Below, in pieces: positions 16,683 through 24,544 of a DNA stretch of 33,102 nucleotides (its first letter is position 1; each line of letters begins with the position of its first letter). The position numbers and the translations under genes were made by a program. Where the stretch lies: positions 1 to 33,102 of the forward strand of contig JABEUP010000128.1 in NCBI GenBank assembly GCA_013044365.1, in the 5' to 3' direction. The notes under the pieces were generated by a model. It had not been told where the DNA came from. It ran no database searches and saw nothing but the letters and a program-made list of their open reading frames with translations. The stretch is from Acidimicrobiaceae bacterium. GTDB lineage: Bacteria; Actinomycetota; Acidimicrobiia; Acidimicrobiales; Acidimicrobiaceae.

Positions 16683-17939
16683 TCAGGCCAAAAACTCACG
16701 TGGATCGGACAAAACGCCGCGGACGGCCGAGGCTGCCACGGTATACGCCGATGACAAATACATTTTTGCTTTTGGGCTCCCATTCCGGCCGGGAAAGTTT
16801 CGGGCATGAGTCGATACCATCGACTCAGTTTCGGCCATTGCTCCCATGTTTATCGCTTGGTTGGAACCCGTACTTGGTGGAAACCAGGTACAACCTGCCT
16901 GGAACATATCCACCACCAGGCCCTCATCGCAAGCTTGCTGGAAGACCTGCCGGCTTGAGGGAACCACGTTGAATTTCACACCGTTGGCGATGTGGCGGCC
17001 GCGCAGGATCTCTGCCGCTTGACGAATATCTTCGATACGTCCACCACCGTGGCCTCCGAGTTCCGCCCATTGCACTTCCCGGCCAGCGAAGACGCTGATA
17101 GGTCCAACATTGCCCAATGTCGGCGAAGCTGCCACCTGGGGCTCCAAATCGCTTATGTCATATGACCAGGTTGCCTGGAAATCGGAGTCGGAGTCGGAGT
17201 ACAAAAGGTCATAAGGGTTTGAGGTGAATTCCGACATAAACTGAACCGTTTTTTCATCCGGCTCGATAAATCCGCATTTAGCTCCTACATCAACCGTGAT
17301 GAGGGGAAAGAGCCACCTGTCCCACATATCTAGTTCTTTTATATACTTGCCGCCAAAATGCAGCGCCTTGTACACCGCCCCGCCCTCACCAATCTGGGCA
17401 GTGAGCCAAAGCGCCGAGTCACGCGGTGTTACCCCAGGCTTGTGGTGGCCCGACAGCTCAATCCGGATGGTTTCCGGGACCCTAAACCAGGCCTTGCCAA
17501 ACGGCATCACCATCCCGGCATGGGAATTGTTGCCAAGACCTGCAGCGAAGGCTCCGACCGCTCCATGCACCGGGGTATGGCTGTCCGACCCAACGATAAC
17601 TGCTCCGGGCCTGATAAAACCGTTTCGGAGACCGGCATGGTGGATATTTCCACTGCCGCAGTCAAAGAGGTGCACGCCATGGCGACGCGCGAAGGCGCGC
17701 GTCTCTTCCAAAACCCGGGCTTGGGACTCCGTAGGCGGAGAAAAATGGTGATCAAATACAATCACCACACGCTCAGGATACTTCATCGGTCGATGGACCT
17801 CGTTTTCGAATACCCTAGAGGTGATATAGCCGCTCAGATCATGAAGCAACAGGCAGTCCACGTTGGCAACGACGATATCTCCAGGCTCTACTTTCTGCCG
17901 CCCGCTGGCCTTGGCCAGAATCTTTTCAACCAGGTTCAT
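16683..17939 (-). CDS. LeuC-like dehydratase large subunit lacking Fe-S cysteines (pair 2)
   Basis: This 418-residue protein is clearly a member of the LeuC/aconitase large-subunit family: VGSDSHTPVHGAVGAFAAG, GGRIEDIRQAAEILRGRH and HARNFPGRNG are diagnostic. The three cluster ligands are not conserved. The first (Cys of GSCTN) aligns with His297, the second is Cys350, and the third (second Cys of CxxC) aligns with Phe353. A normal [4Fe-4S] cluster is therefore unlikely. It also has a Ser-Asp triplet repeat at residues 248-253. It starts one base into the stop of the intact paralogue (TAATG). It may be a cluster-free hydro-lyase, an isomerase, or a non-catalytic partner of pair 1. Confidence 0.9.
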   Translation of the reverse strand: MNLVEKILAKASGRQKVEPGDIVVANVDCLLLHDLSGYITSRVFENEVHRPMKYPERVVIVFDHHFSPPTESQARVLEETRAFARRHGVHLFDCGSGNIHHAGLRNGFIRPGAVIVGSDSHTPVHGAVGAFAAGLGNNSHAGMVMPFGKAWFRVPETIRIELSGHHKPGVTPRDSALWLTAQIGEGGAVYKALHFGGKYIKELDMWDRWLFPLITVDVGAKCGFIEPDEKTVQFMSEFTSNPYDLLYSDSDSDFQATWSYDISDLEPQVAASPTLGNVGPISVFAGREVQWAELGGHGGGRIEDIRQAAEILRGRHIANGVKFNVVPSSRQVFQQACDEGLVVDMFQAGCTWFPPSTGSNQAINMGAMAETESMVSTHARNFPGRNGSPKAKMYLSSAYTVAASAVRGVLSDPREFLA

Positions 17940-19222
17940 TAAGCAATGCTCCCTTCAGGCAAGGCGATGAAATCACGCGGATCAGCTATTACACCTCTTA
18001 CTGCTGTCGCGGCTGCCACGACGGGGCTGGCAAGATAGATTTCCGAGTCATAGCTTCCCATCCGGCCCCGAAAGTTTCTGTTAGCCGTGGAGAGGGTGAC
18101 CTCACCGTCGGCCATAACTCCACCGTCGCCAGCGCAAGCGCCGCAACCAGGATTTGTCACCAGCGCACCGCTATCAAGTAGGACTGACATCACTCCAGAG
18201 TCGATTGCACGCCGGAGGACTTGCTTTGACGCCGGAGTAACTATAAGACGGACTCCAGGCGCAACGTGGCGACCACGGAGAATGGAAGCTGCTTCGACGA
18301 GATCCTCATACTTGGCATTTGTGCACGACCCGATAAAGACCTGATTAACTGGGGTTCCGGCAACATCTTCAATTGATTTGACGTTGTCAACCGTGTCAGG
18401 ACACGCGACCTGGGGAACCAAGGTCTCTCCGTCGATGTGGACTTCCCGGACATAGCGTGCATCCGAATCAGGAAATATTTCTTCGTATGCGTCACGGGCG
18501 ACGCCACAACGTTCAAGGTATTCTCTGGTCACCTCGTCGGGAGGGACATAGGCGAACTTTGCTCCCACTTCCATTGCCAGGTTGCAAAGCGTCATCCGCT
18601 CCGAGACCGACAAGCCCTCGACATAGCTGCCATGGAACTCAACCGAACAATATGTCGCGCCATCCGCGGTCAGCTCTCCAATCAATTTCAACATAACATC
18701 CTTGGCATAGACTCCATGAGACAGGGGCCCTTCAATCACGACTTTGATCGACTCAGGGACCATCATCCATAGATATCCGCAAACCCAGGTAGCTGTCACC
18801 TCGCTGAAGCCGACGCCGGTGCCGGCAACACCGAGAGCACCGTAAATCGTGGAGTGGGAGTCGGTCCCGATGAGCAACATTCCCGGTCGAACATGACCTT
18901 CCTCAATCAGCACTACATGGGCGATGCCGGCATCCACGTCATAGAACTTTTTAATTCCATGCGAGGCTGCAAACTCGCGGCACAGCTTTTGGTCTCCTGC
19001 AGTCTTTGCGCTGTATGCGGGCGAATTGTGATCCATGACCATTGCGATGCGATCCGGATCGAAAAGCTTGTCTGTACCCAACTTCTCAAGGGTCCGGATG
19101 CAGCGCCAGCTAGCCGCATGACTCATTATCAGGTTTGGATAGGCATCAACTATCTGACCGGCCTGGGTCACACCCTCCCCCGCAGCACGCGCCAACAACT
19201 TCTCGGCAAAGGTCGAACCCAT
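17939..19222 (-). CDS. LeuC-like hydro-lyase large subunit with intact Fe-S site (pair 1)
   Basis: This 427-residue large subunit of the isopropylmalate dehydratase/homoaconitase class carries all three [4Fe-4S] ligands: Cys300 in FIGSCTN and Cys360 and Cys363 in NPGCGACAG. It also has MDHNSPAYSAKTAGDQ, IGTDSHSTIYGALGVAGTG and the NRNFRGRMG loop. The enzyme should interconvert a hydroxy-acid and an unsaturated acid by dehydration or hydration. Related two-subunit enzymes act on isopropylmalate, homocitrate, dimethylmalate, citraconate or maleate. No leuA or leuB is nearby, so leucine synthesis is not indicated; the context is catabolic. ATG 19222 is preferred (GGAGGT 8 bases upstream), though the GTG at 19225 is adjacent. 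Confidence 0.92.
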   Translation of the reverse strand: MGSTFAEKLLARAAGEGVTQAGQIVDAYPNLIMSHAASWRCIRTLEKLGTDKLFDPDRIAMVMDHNSPAYSAKTAGDQKLCREFAASHGIKKFYDVDAGIAHVVLIEEGHVRPGMLLIGTDSHSTIYGALGVAGTGVGFSEVTATWVCGYLWMMVPESIKVVIEGPLSHGVYAKDVMLKLIGELTADGATYCSVEFHGSYVEGLSVSERMTLCNLAMEVGAKFAYVPPDEVTREYLERCGVARDAYEEIFPDSDARYVREVHIDGETLVPQVACPDTVDNVKSIEDVAGTPVNQVFIGSCTNAKYEDLVEAASILRGRHVAPGVRLIVTPASKQVLRRAIDSGVMSVLLDSGALVTNPGCGACAGDGGVMADGEVTLSTANRNFRGRMGSYDSEIYLASPVVAAATAVRGVIADPRDFIALPEGSIA

Positions 19223-19719
19223 CACGCCACACCTCCATCTGAAAGCTTCTGGGAGACGTAAGGGATCAGACCTCCAGCTCGAATAATTTCGATAAGCGAC
19301 TCCGGATAAGCCGGAAACGGGTAGGTACTATCCCCAACTACCACAACCGCGTTTACGAGATCGACGAAAACCTCTACGCCGTCGGCGGCTGCATCGGATG
19401 CATCGGCCTGCGTGATAGCGAGGAGCCCGGTATTTATAGCATTTCGGAAAAACGTCCTGGCGAAGGACTTGGCGACTACCGCTACCACGCCGGCCCCAAC
19501 TAAGCCCGATGCCGCCTGCTCACGGGCGCTGCCACAGCCGAAGTTGAATCCGGCAACAATTACCGGGCTGTTCCGCACGCGTGCCTGAACCTCGGGGCCA
19601 AGCGGTTCGAAGACGTGCTCGGCCAGTTCGACAGGATCAATACTGACCAAATACCTCCCGGGCATAATGACGTCTGTATTTACACCGTCACCAAATTTAG
19701 TGCAGATACCACCAATCAA
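19222..19719 (-). CDS. LeuD-like hydro-lyase small subunit, canonical (pair 1)
   Basis: This 165-residue small subunit has the family loop GCGSARE at residues 61-67, KFGDGVNTDVIMPGRYL at the N-terminus and a C-terminal IIRAGGLIPYV. It supplies active-site Ser and Arg residues to the Fe-S-containing large subunit encoded next, and its stop codon overlaps that gene's start region. It is the first gene of the operon and starts at TTG 19719, with GGGGGT upstream; no in-frame ATG precedes Met19. The leader is about 115 bases from the predicted transcription start. The substrate is unknown. Confidence 0.9.
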   Translation of the reverse strand: MIGGICTKFGDGVNTDVIMPGRYLVSIDPVELAEHVFEPLGPEVQARVRNSPVIVAGFNFGCGSAREQAASGLVGAGVVAVVAKSFARTFFRNAINTGLLAITQADASDAAADGVEVFVDLVNAVVVVGDSTYPFPAYPESLIEIIRAGGLIPYVSQKLSDGGVA

Positions 19720-19822
19720 CGCTTACCCCCATATCGCGGCCTCTAATACCCCAGTTGTCCGTTAAAGACACCGGGACAAATTCCGTTATCCACCAGTTGT
19801 ATCCCCTACCAACTAAATGTGG

Positions 19823-19837
19823 TACGAACTATTCGTA
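19823..19837. promoter_or_regulatory. Palindromic candidate operator at the transcription start
   Basis: A perfect inverted repeat, TACGAA-CTA-TTCGTA, lies just downstream of the -10 element of the minus-strand promoter, over the expected start point. It is in the divergent region next to the MarR-family gene, a usual place for that regulator to bind. Confidence 0.55.
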
Positions 19838-19841
19838 GTGC

Positions 19842-19870
19842 AATATAATAAATTATCATGATAAAGTCAA
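19842..19870 (-). promoter_or_regulatory. Sigma-70-type promoter of the catabolic operon
   Basis: Read on the minus strand, TTGACT and TATATT are separated by exactly 17 bases, close to the ideal housekeeping promoter. Transcription would start near 19835 and run into the TTG-initiated small-subunit gene. A 12-bp palindrome fills most of the spacer, so the promoter looks repressible. Confidence 0.75.
19853..19864. promoter_or_regulatory. Palindromic candidate operator in the promoter spacer
   Basis: TTATCATGATAA is a perfect 12-bp palindrome placed between the -35 and -10 boxes of the minus-strand promoter. Its form and position suit a dimeric winged-helix repressor such as the adjacent MarR-family protein. 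Which of the two palindromes it prefers is unknown. Confidence 0.55.
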
Positions 19871-19985
19871 GACATACATAGACAGTTTTTGCGGCTGGAC
19901 CCACGGCCACCTCGGCGGCAGGCTACTCTGAAACTAACCCGCAGGACAGGCATCTGATATCGGCAACTACCAAGGAGGACACTTA

Positions 19986-20573
19986 GTGATGACCAGCCCT
20001 AGTGGAAACGGTGTTAGTAGCTATTCAGATGCCGTGGTCACAGGCAAGTTACTGATAAGACTTGGATCACGCATTCACCGTCTCCAAGTGGAGGTTCTCG
20101 AAAGGCTCAGCACCCCATTGTCAATCCGCCAGTACAGGATCCTGGTCCGGGTCGATCAAGGTATCTCGTCGCTGAGTCTCCAAGCTGAGCAGGCACGGCG
20201 TCAACGCTCGACTGTTTCCAAAAGTGCTGACAGCCTCGTACGCCAGGGCCTGCTCACCCGTACCGAGGCGGTCGAAGACCGCCGAAGCGTGGTACTTGCG
20301 CTCACCCCAGCCGGGCTGGCTCTGCTCAGCGAGGCAAGATCCGCGTCCGAGCAACTCGCTGTCTGGCTGGTTCAAGCGGCTGAGATTTCACCCGAAACTT
20401 TAGCCATCCTCGCCGACCAGCTCTACGAGGCAACCGAAGCAATAGTGGACACCCCGAATGTCTTGAAGCCGAATACCGCAATAATGGCCACGTCAGGTTC
20501 CGGGCAAATTGATCCGCTCCCAACCACCCGGTCCCAAAAAAAACAGCGGTCAGCCAGACCGGTTCGGCGATAG
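19986..20573 (+). CDS. MarR-family transcriptional regulator
   Basis: This 195-residue winged-helix DNA-binding protein follows the MarR layout: an N-terminal dimer helix, SIRQYRILVRVDQGISSLSLQAEQARRQRSTVSKSADSLVRQGLLTR as the helix-turn-helix, then the wing EDRRSVVLALTPAG. It is longer than usual, with a polar basic tail of about 35 residues after the dimerisation helices. AAGGAGG precedes adjacent GTG (19986) and ATG (19989) starts. It is divergent from the catabolic operon and is its most likely regulator, probably a repressor released by a pathway compound. An A8 run lies near the 3' end at 20536-20543. Confidence 0.9.
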   Translation: MMTSPSGNGVSSYSDAVVTGKLLIRLGSRIHRLQVEVLERLSTPLSIRQYRILVRVDQGISSLSLQAEQARRQRSTVSKSADSLVRQGLLTRTEAVEDRRSVVLALTPAGLALLSEARSASEQLAVWLVQAAEISPETLAILADQLYEATEAIVDTPNVLKPNTAIMATSGSGQIDPLPTTRSQKKQRSARPVRR

Positions 20574-20586
20574 TGCACCCGTACTA

Positions 20587-21642
20587 ATGAAACGGCTATC
20601 CCTCAGCCTGGCTTTAACTCGCAGCGCGGTCGTGACTCCGCTTCTCGACGGTGATATCGAGGTGGAAGGTGTCGACCTAGTTACCTCTATAGTCAGCCCC
20701 GGCGATCTATTTTGGAGACAACTTCACCACCAGGAATTCGACGTGTCAGAGTTTTCCCTCTCGTCACTCCTGATTCTGGCAGACAACGGTGATCCCACCT
20801 GGCATGCCATACCTGTGTTCCCTACCCGCTCGTTCTTCCACACCCAGATTTTAGTTCGTTCCGACAGCGGAATAAATGTTCCCGGCGACCTCAAAGGGCG
20901 GCGCGTTGGAGTGCCCGAGTACCAGCAGACTGCCGCGTTATGGACCCGGGCTGCCCTCCAGCACGAGTTCGGAGTGTTCCCTAATGAACTGGACTGGGTT
21001 ATGGGACGCCAGCCACTTCACAGCCACGCAGAGGTAACTGGCTTCGAGCCCCCGGCAGGATTACGGCTTTCCACCGTTCGAGACGGTGAGACCTTGGGTT
21101 CTCTGGTTGCTGCCGGCAAGTTGGACGCTCTTATCGCCTATCGGTCGCGCAACAGCGGCTTGGGCCTCGGACTGGAACCAAACCAGTCTAATGACAGATC
21201 TGCGACAGAGGGACCTGGCATCGTCGGGACGGAGACTGCCGATCTCAAATCTGAGGGCAAACTCCGGCGCCTCTTTGCAAACCCGACCGCCGAAGGCATC
21301 CGCTACTTCAAGAGCACCGGTATGTTCCCGGTCAATCACGTTATCGTTATTCGGGATTCACTTGTGCGGCAACATCCGTGGCTACCACGAAACCTATATG
21401 AGGCTTTTTGCCGTTCGAAGGAGCTTGCGTTCCAACGCCTCCATCGGCACCTGGAACTCTATGCTGCCCTGGGCGCAGTTGAATTAGGCCGGGTTGATGA
21501 CACTAAAAGAGCCCTGTCGTTCGGACTTCGTACCAACCGTCCATTGCTCACTGCGGCCATCGGCTACGCGGTAGAACAGGAACTATTGCGCTCTTCTATA
21601 GTACCGGAGGACCTCTTCTTCCCCTCGGTATTAGAGTCATAG
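20587..21642 (+). CDS. 4,5-dihydroxyphthalate decarboxylase-like protein
   Basis: This 351-residue protein resembles the Pht5-type 4,5-dihydroxyphthalate decarboxylase family, which has the fold of ABC periplasmic binding proteins but is cytoplasmic. The hallmark is GRRVGVPEYQQTAALWTRAALQHEFGV, with the domain opening SLALTRSAVVTPLLDGDIEVEGVDL. No signal peptide is visible. ATG 20587 lies 13 bases after the regulator stop with a weak ribosome binding site, so translation may be coupled; the same frame is open back to 20509, inside the regulator gene. Enzyme versus ligand-binding function cannot be settled from the sequence, but an aromatic-acid decarboxylation step would fit the cupins in the divergent operon. 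Confidence 0.82.
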   Translation: MKRLSLSLALTRSAVVTPLLDGDIEVEGVDLVTSIVSPGDLFWRQLHHQEFDVSEFSLSSLLILADNGDPTWHAIPVFPTRSFFHTQILVRSDSGINVPGDLKGRRVGVPEYQQTAALWTRAALQHEFGVFPNELDWVMGRQPLHSHAEVTGFEPPAGLRLSTVRDGETLGSLVAAGKLDALIAYRSRNSGLGLGLEPNQSNDRSATEGPGIVGTETADLKSEGKLRRLFANPTAEGIRYFKSTGMFPVNHVIVIRDSLVRQHPWLPRNLYEAFCRSKELAFQRLHRHLELYAALGAVELGRVDDTKRALSFGLRTNRPLLTAAIGYAVEQELLRSSIVPEDLFFPSVLES

Positions 21643-21978
21643 CTCAGATATCTAAAAGTTCATAGTTGGCGAGTCACATTAAACCACCATTCCAAGAGCC
21701 ACTTTATTTATCAAGTCTGGCCTCGCTGATCTATAAGTCGCTCAGGTTTCTGATGCTGTAAGTAACCCTGACGGTCCAAAGGAAAAGAACTCCTAGTTCC
21801 CAGATCATTTGTCCACGGGTACGGGAGAACGTCAAATGAGTGCCGTTCATCCCCGTCGGGCCTTTGAATTGACACAAACCGGAACCGTTTATAGTGTCTG
21901 GCCACAATTCAACTCTAATACCGGCAAGTTCGTTTTCCACTTAGAATAGAAATGCCATAGGCAGTTATAATTGTATAA
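21643..21978. other. Intergenic region upstream of the first HD-GYP gene
   Basis: No gene is supported here. The right half holds the leader and a possible promoter of the following HD-GYP gene (separate entry). No strong hairpin was found after the decarboxylase-like gene. Confidence 0.4.
21869..21895 (+). promoter_or_regulatory. Possible promoter of the first HD-GYP gene
   Basis: TTGACA matches the -35 consensus and TATAGT resembles a -10 box, but the spacing is 15 bases, short of the preferred 17. The position, about 80 bases before the coding start, is suitable. Confidence 0.4.
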
Positions 21979-23505
21979 TTGCTGAAACGGGGGCTCTCTA
22001 TCGACGACTCTAGTTACAAAGATTGGAATCTGAGTACCGTTATATCCACTGATCGTTTCGTTCAGTCTGACGACTTGCTTATGGTGCTTATCGATGAAAA
22101 CAAAGTTATCGTCGACTACAACGAGTCATATCGTTCGTGGTTCAGGTTGCCCAAGGGCGCTCCCACCCGCCAGAGCATTATCGACCCATGGTGGCATGCC
22201 GTACGCGAAGACGGATCGCCCTTCCCCATTTGGGACCGCCCGTCCACAATCACTTTGGAGACTGGCAGGTCCGTATCCAGCGTCGTCATGGGCGTCGACA
22301 TGGAAGGTGTTAAACGCAGATGGCTGCTAGTTTCGACCTTCGCGGCTTATGACGAGGATAGACTCAAAGGGGTAGTCTCCTGGTCCATCGACATTACAGA
22401 TAAAATCGACATGGATAGGCTGATGCGGCTAAACGCAGCGATGAACCGCAACGTAGTGACTGCATCTGATGAGACGACTTTCATGCAGCAAACCTGTGAC
22501 GCGCTTGTTAAGGAAGGTGGTTTCGCCCTCGCCAGAGTCGTTGTTGCCTCAGGTTCCAAACAAGGACTGGTAGAGGATATTGCTGCCAGTGGAGCTACAG
22601 ATTTTTTCTATAAAGAGATGACTCCGTGGTTGACCAATTCACCGCTGGACCTTAATCCTACGGGAACGGCCCTTCGAACCGGGTTAACTCAAGTCGCTAA
22701 CGATTTGGCTCATGATTCCCGTACGGAGCCTTGGCGTAAGCGGGAAAAACTATTCGATTTGGCCTCGAGCGTAGCCATCCCTTTGGATCTTGGAGATCGC
22801 CGCGCAGTCCTCAACGTCGTTTCCGATCACCCCAATGCCTTTGATAAGAAGACGCTCGATGGTCTCGAGGGAATCGCGAGGGAGATCGGATTCGCGGCAA
22901 AACACGTTCGCTCGGTACAACAACTCGCCATGGCATTCGATGGAACTCTTTCGGCTCTGGCAACTATGACAGAATCCCGCGACCCTTACACGGCAGGCCA
23001 CCAGAACAACGTCGGCCAGCTGGGCGCTGAAATCGCCGCCCGTCTCGGACTTGACGGCCCCATGGTTGTGTTGGTTAGCCAGAGCGGACGGGTACACGAC
23101 ATTGGAAAGATCGCCGTGCCTTCCGAGATCCTCACCCGTCCGGGCACGCTAAGCCATAACGAGTTCGAATTAATGAAGACTCACACTTCGGTAGGATTCG
23201 ACATCTTGTCCAAAGCATCCCTGCCCTGGCCTATTGCCGAGGTTGCTCTACAACACCACGAACGAATGGACGGGTCGGGCTACCCCCAAGGCCTCAGAGG
23301 CGATGATATCTCCATTCCTTCGAGAATTATCGCCGTGGCTGACGTTGTCGAAGCAATCATGCATTACCGCCCCTACCGGCAAGCATTGGGCGTCGATGCC
23401 GCACTTGACGAAGTGGCACGAGGTGCCGGAACGAAGTACGACGCCACAATCGTTGAGGCATGCGTCGAGGCAATCCCAGCATATCTTAACTATTTGACTG
23501 GCTGA
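21979..23505 (+). CDS. PAS-GAF-HD-GYP cyclic di-GMP phosphodiesterase (copy 1)
   Basis: This 508-residue signalling protein has a PAS domain (about 30-140, ending in DITDKIDMDRL), a GAF-like domain (about 150-305) and an HD-GYP output domain (about 310-500). The HD pair is His373-Asp374 in GRVHDIGKI, and HHERMDGSGYP at 426-436 supplies the GYP signature, so c-di-GMP hydrolysis is expected. No membrane segment is seen, so the signal is cytosolic, possibly a ligand or redox cue. The start is TTG 21979; the first ATG (22081) would cut into the PAS domain, and the length then matches the paralogue at 31411-32937. The start is the least certain point. Confidence 0.88.
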   Translation: MLKRGLSIDDSSYKDWNLSTVISTDRFVQSDDLLMVLIDENKVIVDYNESYRSWFRLPKGAPTRQSIIDPWWHAVREDGSPFPIWDRPSTITLETGRSVSSVVMGVDMEGVKRRWLLVSTFAAYDEDRLKGVVSWSIDITDKIDMDRLMRLNAAMNRNVVTASDETTFMQQTCDALVKEGGFALARVVVASGSKQGLVEDIAASGATDFFYKEMTPWLTNSPLDLNPTGTALRTGLTQVANDLAHDSRTEPWRKREKLFDLASSVAIPLDLGDRRAVLNVVSDHPNAFDKKTLDGLEGIAREIGFAAKHVRSVQQLAMAFDGTLSALATMTESRDPYTAGHQNNVGQLGAEIAARLGLDGPMVVLVSQSGRVHDIGKIAVPSEILTRPGTLSHNEFELMKTHTSVGFDILSKASLPWPIAEVALQHHERMDGSGYPQGLRGDDISIPSRIIAVADVVEAIMHYRPYRQALGVDAALDEVARGAGTKYDATIVEACVEAIPAYLNYLTG

Positions 23506-24014
23506 ATCCTACCGGCTCCGAAGGTTACGGATCTAACAGCACAGACAAATGAAGAGTACACCGTCCACAAACTACGGCCAATGGATGGAACGTGGTTGAC
23601 GCCGTGACCGGGCCTCAGATAGAAACGAAATCTTTTCGCAACCCGCAGATCCCTCAAGCGTCCTCCTAGACAGACACCGTACCTGATTACCTGTCCAGCA
23701 CAAACGGGGTTCGGCTAATCCATTATTCCGTTACCTCAAACCGATACCGGCGTCGCTCGTCTCGTTTAACTCTGCATTTTCCCAGTGCCAAATCCTGATT
23801 CACCCCAACGGAGACGATCGCTGCTGGAACCCCCACCGCACAGCCGAAACAGCGACACCGTCGAACGGCGCCGGCCGGATAACCAAACATTGTTTCCCAA
23901 TGCCAAGAAACTGTCCGTATCGCGTCGAACCAACTGTGACCGAACGTCCTTATTTCAAACTGAATATTGATAAGATTCCCTAATTTCACTCAACGGGAGG
24001 CTACCGTCTTAGTT
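23506..24014. other. Intergenic region upstream of cobO
   Basis: No supported gene. I looked for a cobalamin riboswitch because of the corrinoid genes downstream and did not see its conserved core. A GGGAGG at 23995-24000 is the likely ribosome binding site for cobO, about 14 bases from its ATG. An 88-codon minus-strand frame here looks accidental. Confidence 0.4.
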
Positions 24015-24539
24015 ATGGCACGCGCTGAATCAATTATTTTGGTTAACACTGGGTACGGAAAAGGAAAATCATCTGCTGCCTTTGGGGTAATGGGACGTGG
24101 CTGGGCCAGGGGATGGACGGTTGGCGTGGTCCAATTTATAAAGAGCGGCAAGTGGAAAACTGGCGAGCGAAAACTGGCTGATCATCTCGGGATCGAATGG
24201 CACACCCTTGGAGATGGATTCACATGGGAGTCCCAAGACCTGGACGAGTCGGCAGCTAAGGGCCGACACGCCTTTGAAGTTGCCAAACAAATGCTGGAAA
24301 GCGGTAACTTCGATCTTTTGATATTCGACGAACTCACCTATGCAGTCAAATATGGTTGGGTCCCGGTCGAAGAAGTCGTCGGGGCGCTTGAGCAAAGAAG
24401 CCCCAAGACCAATGTGGTTATCACCGGTAGAGACTGCCCGGAGGAGATCGTAAATATTGCCGATACCGTAACGGAGATGAGAAAGATAAAGCACGCCTAC
24501 GATCAGGGAATCAAGGCTAAAAAAGGAATCGAGTACTAA
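24015..24539 (+). CDS. cobO: Corrinoid adenosyltransferase (CobO/BtuR type)
   Basis: This cytoplasmic enzyme transfers adenosyl from ATP to cob(I)yrinic acid a,c-diamide or cobalamin, in synthesis or salvage of adenosylcobalamin. The modified P-loop NTGYGKGKSSAAFG (about residues 11-24), QFIKSGKWKTGE, the Walker B-like LLIFDELTYAVKYGW and TGRDCPEEIVNIAD are all typical. The ATG at 24015 gives 174 residues, close to the family length of about 170-200; an upstream TTG extension (23967) has no family support. It is 5 bases from cobB and surely co-transcribed with it. No other cobalamin genes are in the window. Confidence 0.95.
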   Translation: MARAESIILVNTGYGKGKSSAAFGVMGRGWARGWTVGVVQFIKSGKWKTGERKLADHLGIEWHTLGDGFTWESQDLDESAAKGRHAFEVAKQMLESGNFDLLIFDELTYAVKYGWVPVEEVVGALEQRSPKTNVVITGRDCPEEIVNIADTVTEMRKIKHAYDQGIKAKKGIEY

Positions 24540-24544
24540 CAGAG

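Noticed and set aside
16174-19719. Leucine biosynthesis leuCD
   Set aside because: No leuA or leuB nearby, two pairs in one catabolic operon with an importer and regulator, and one pair lacks cluster ligands; a catabolic role is more likely.
23723-23989. 88-codon minus-strand open frame
   Set aside because: No ribosome binding site or recognisable motif; it lies in the cobO leader and looks accidental.
23506-24014. Cobalamin riboswitch upstream of cobO
   Set aside because: The expected conserved core and paired elements were not found; only a plain ribosome binding site is visible.
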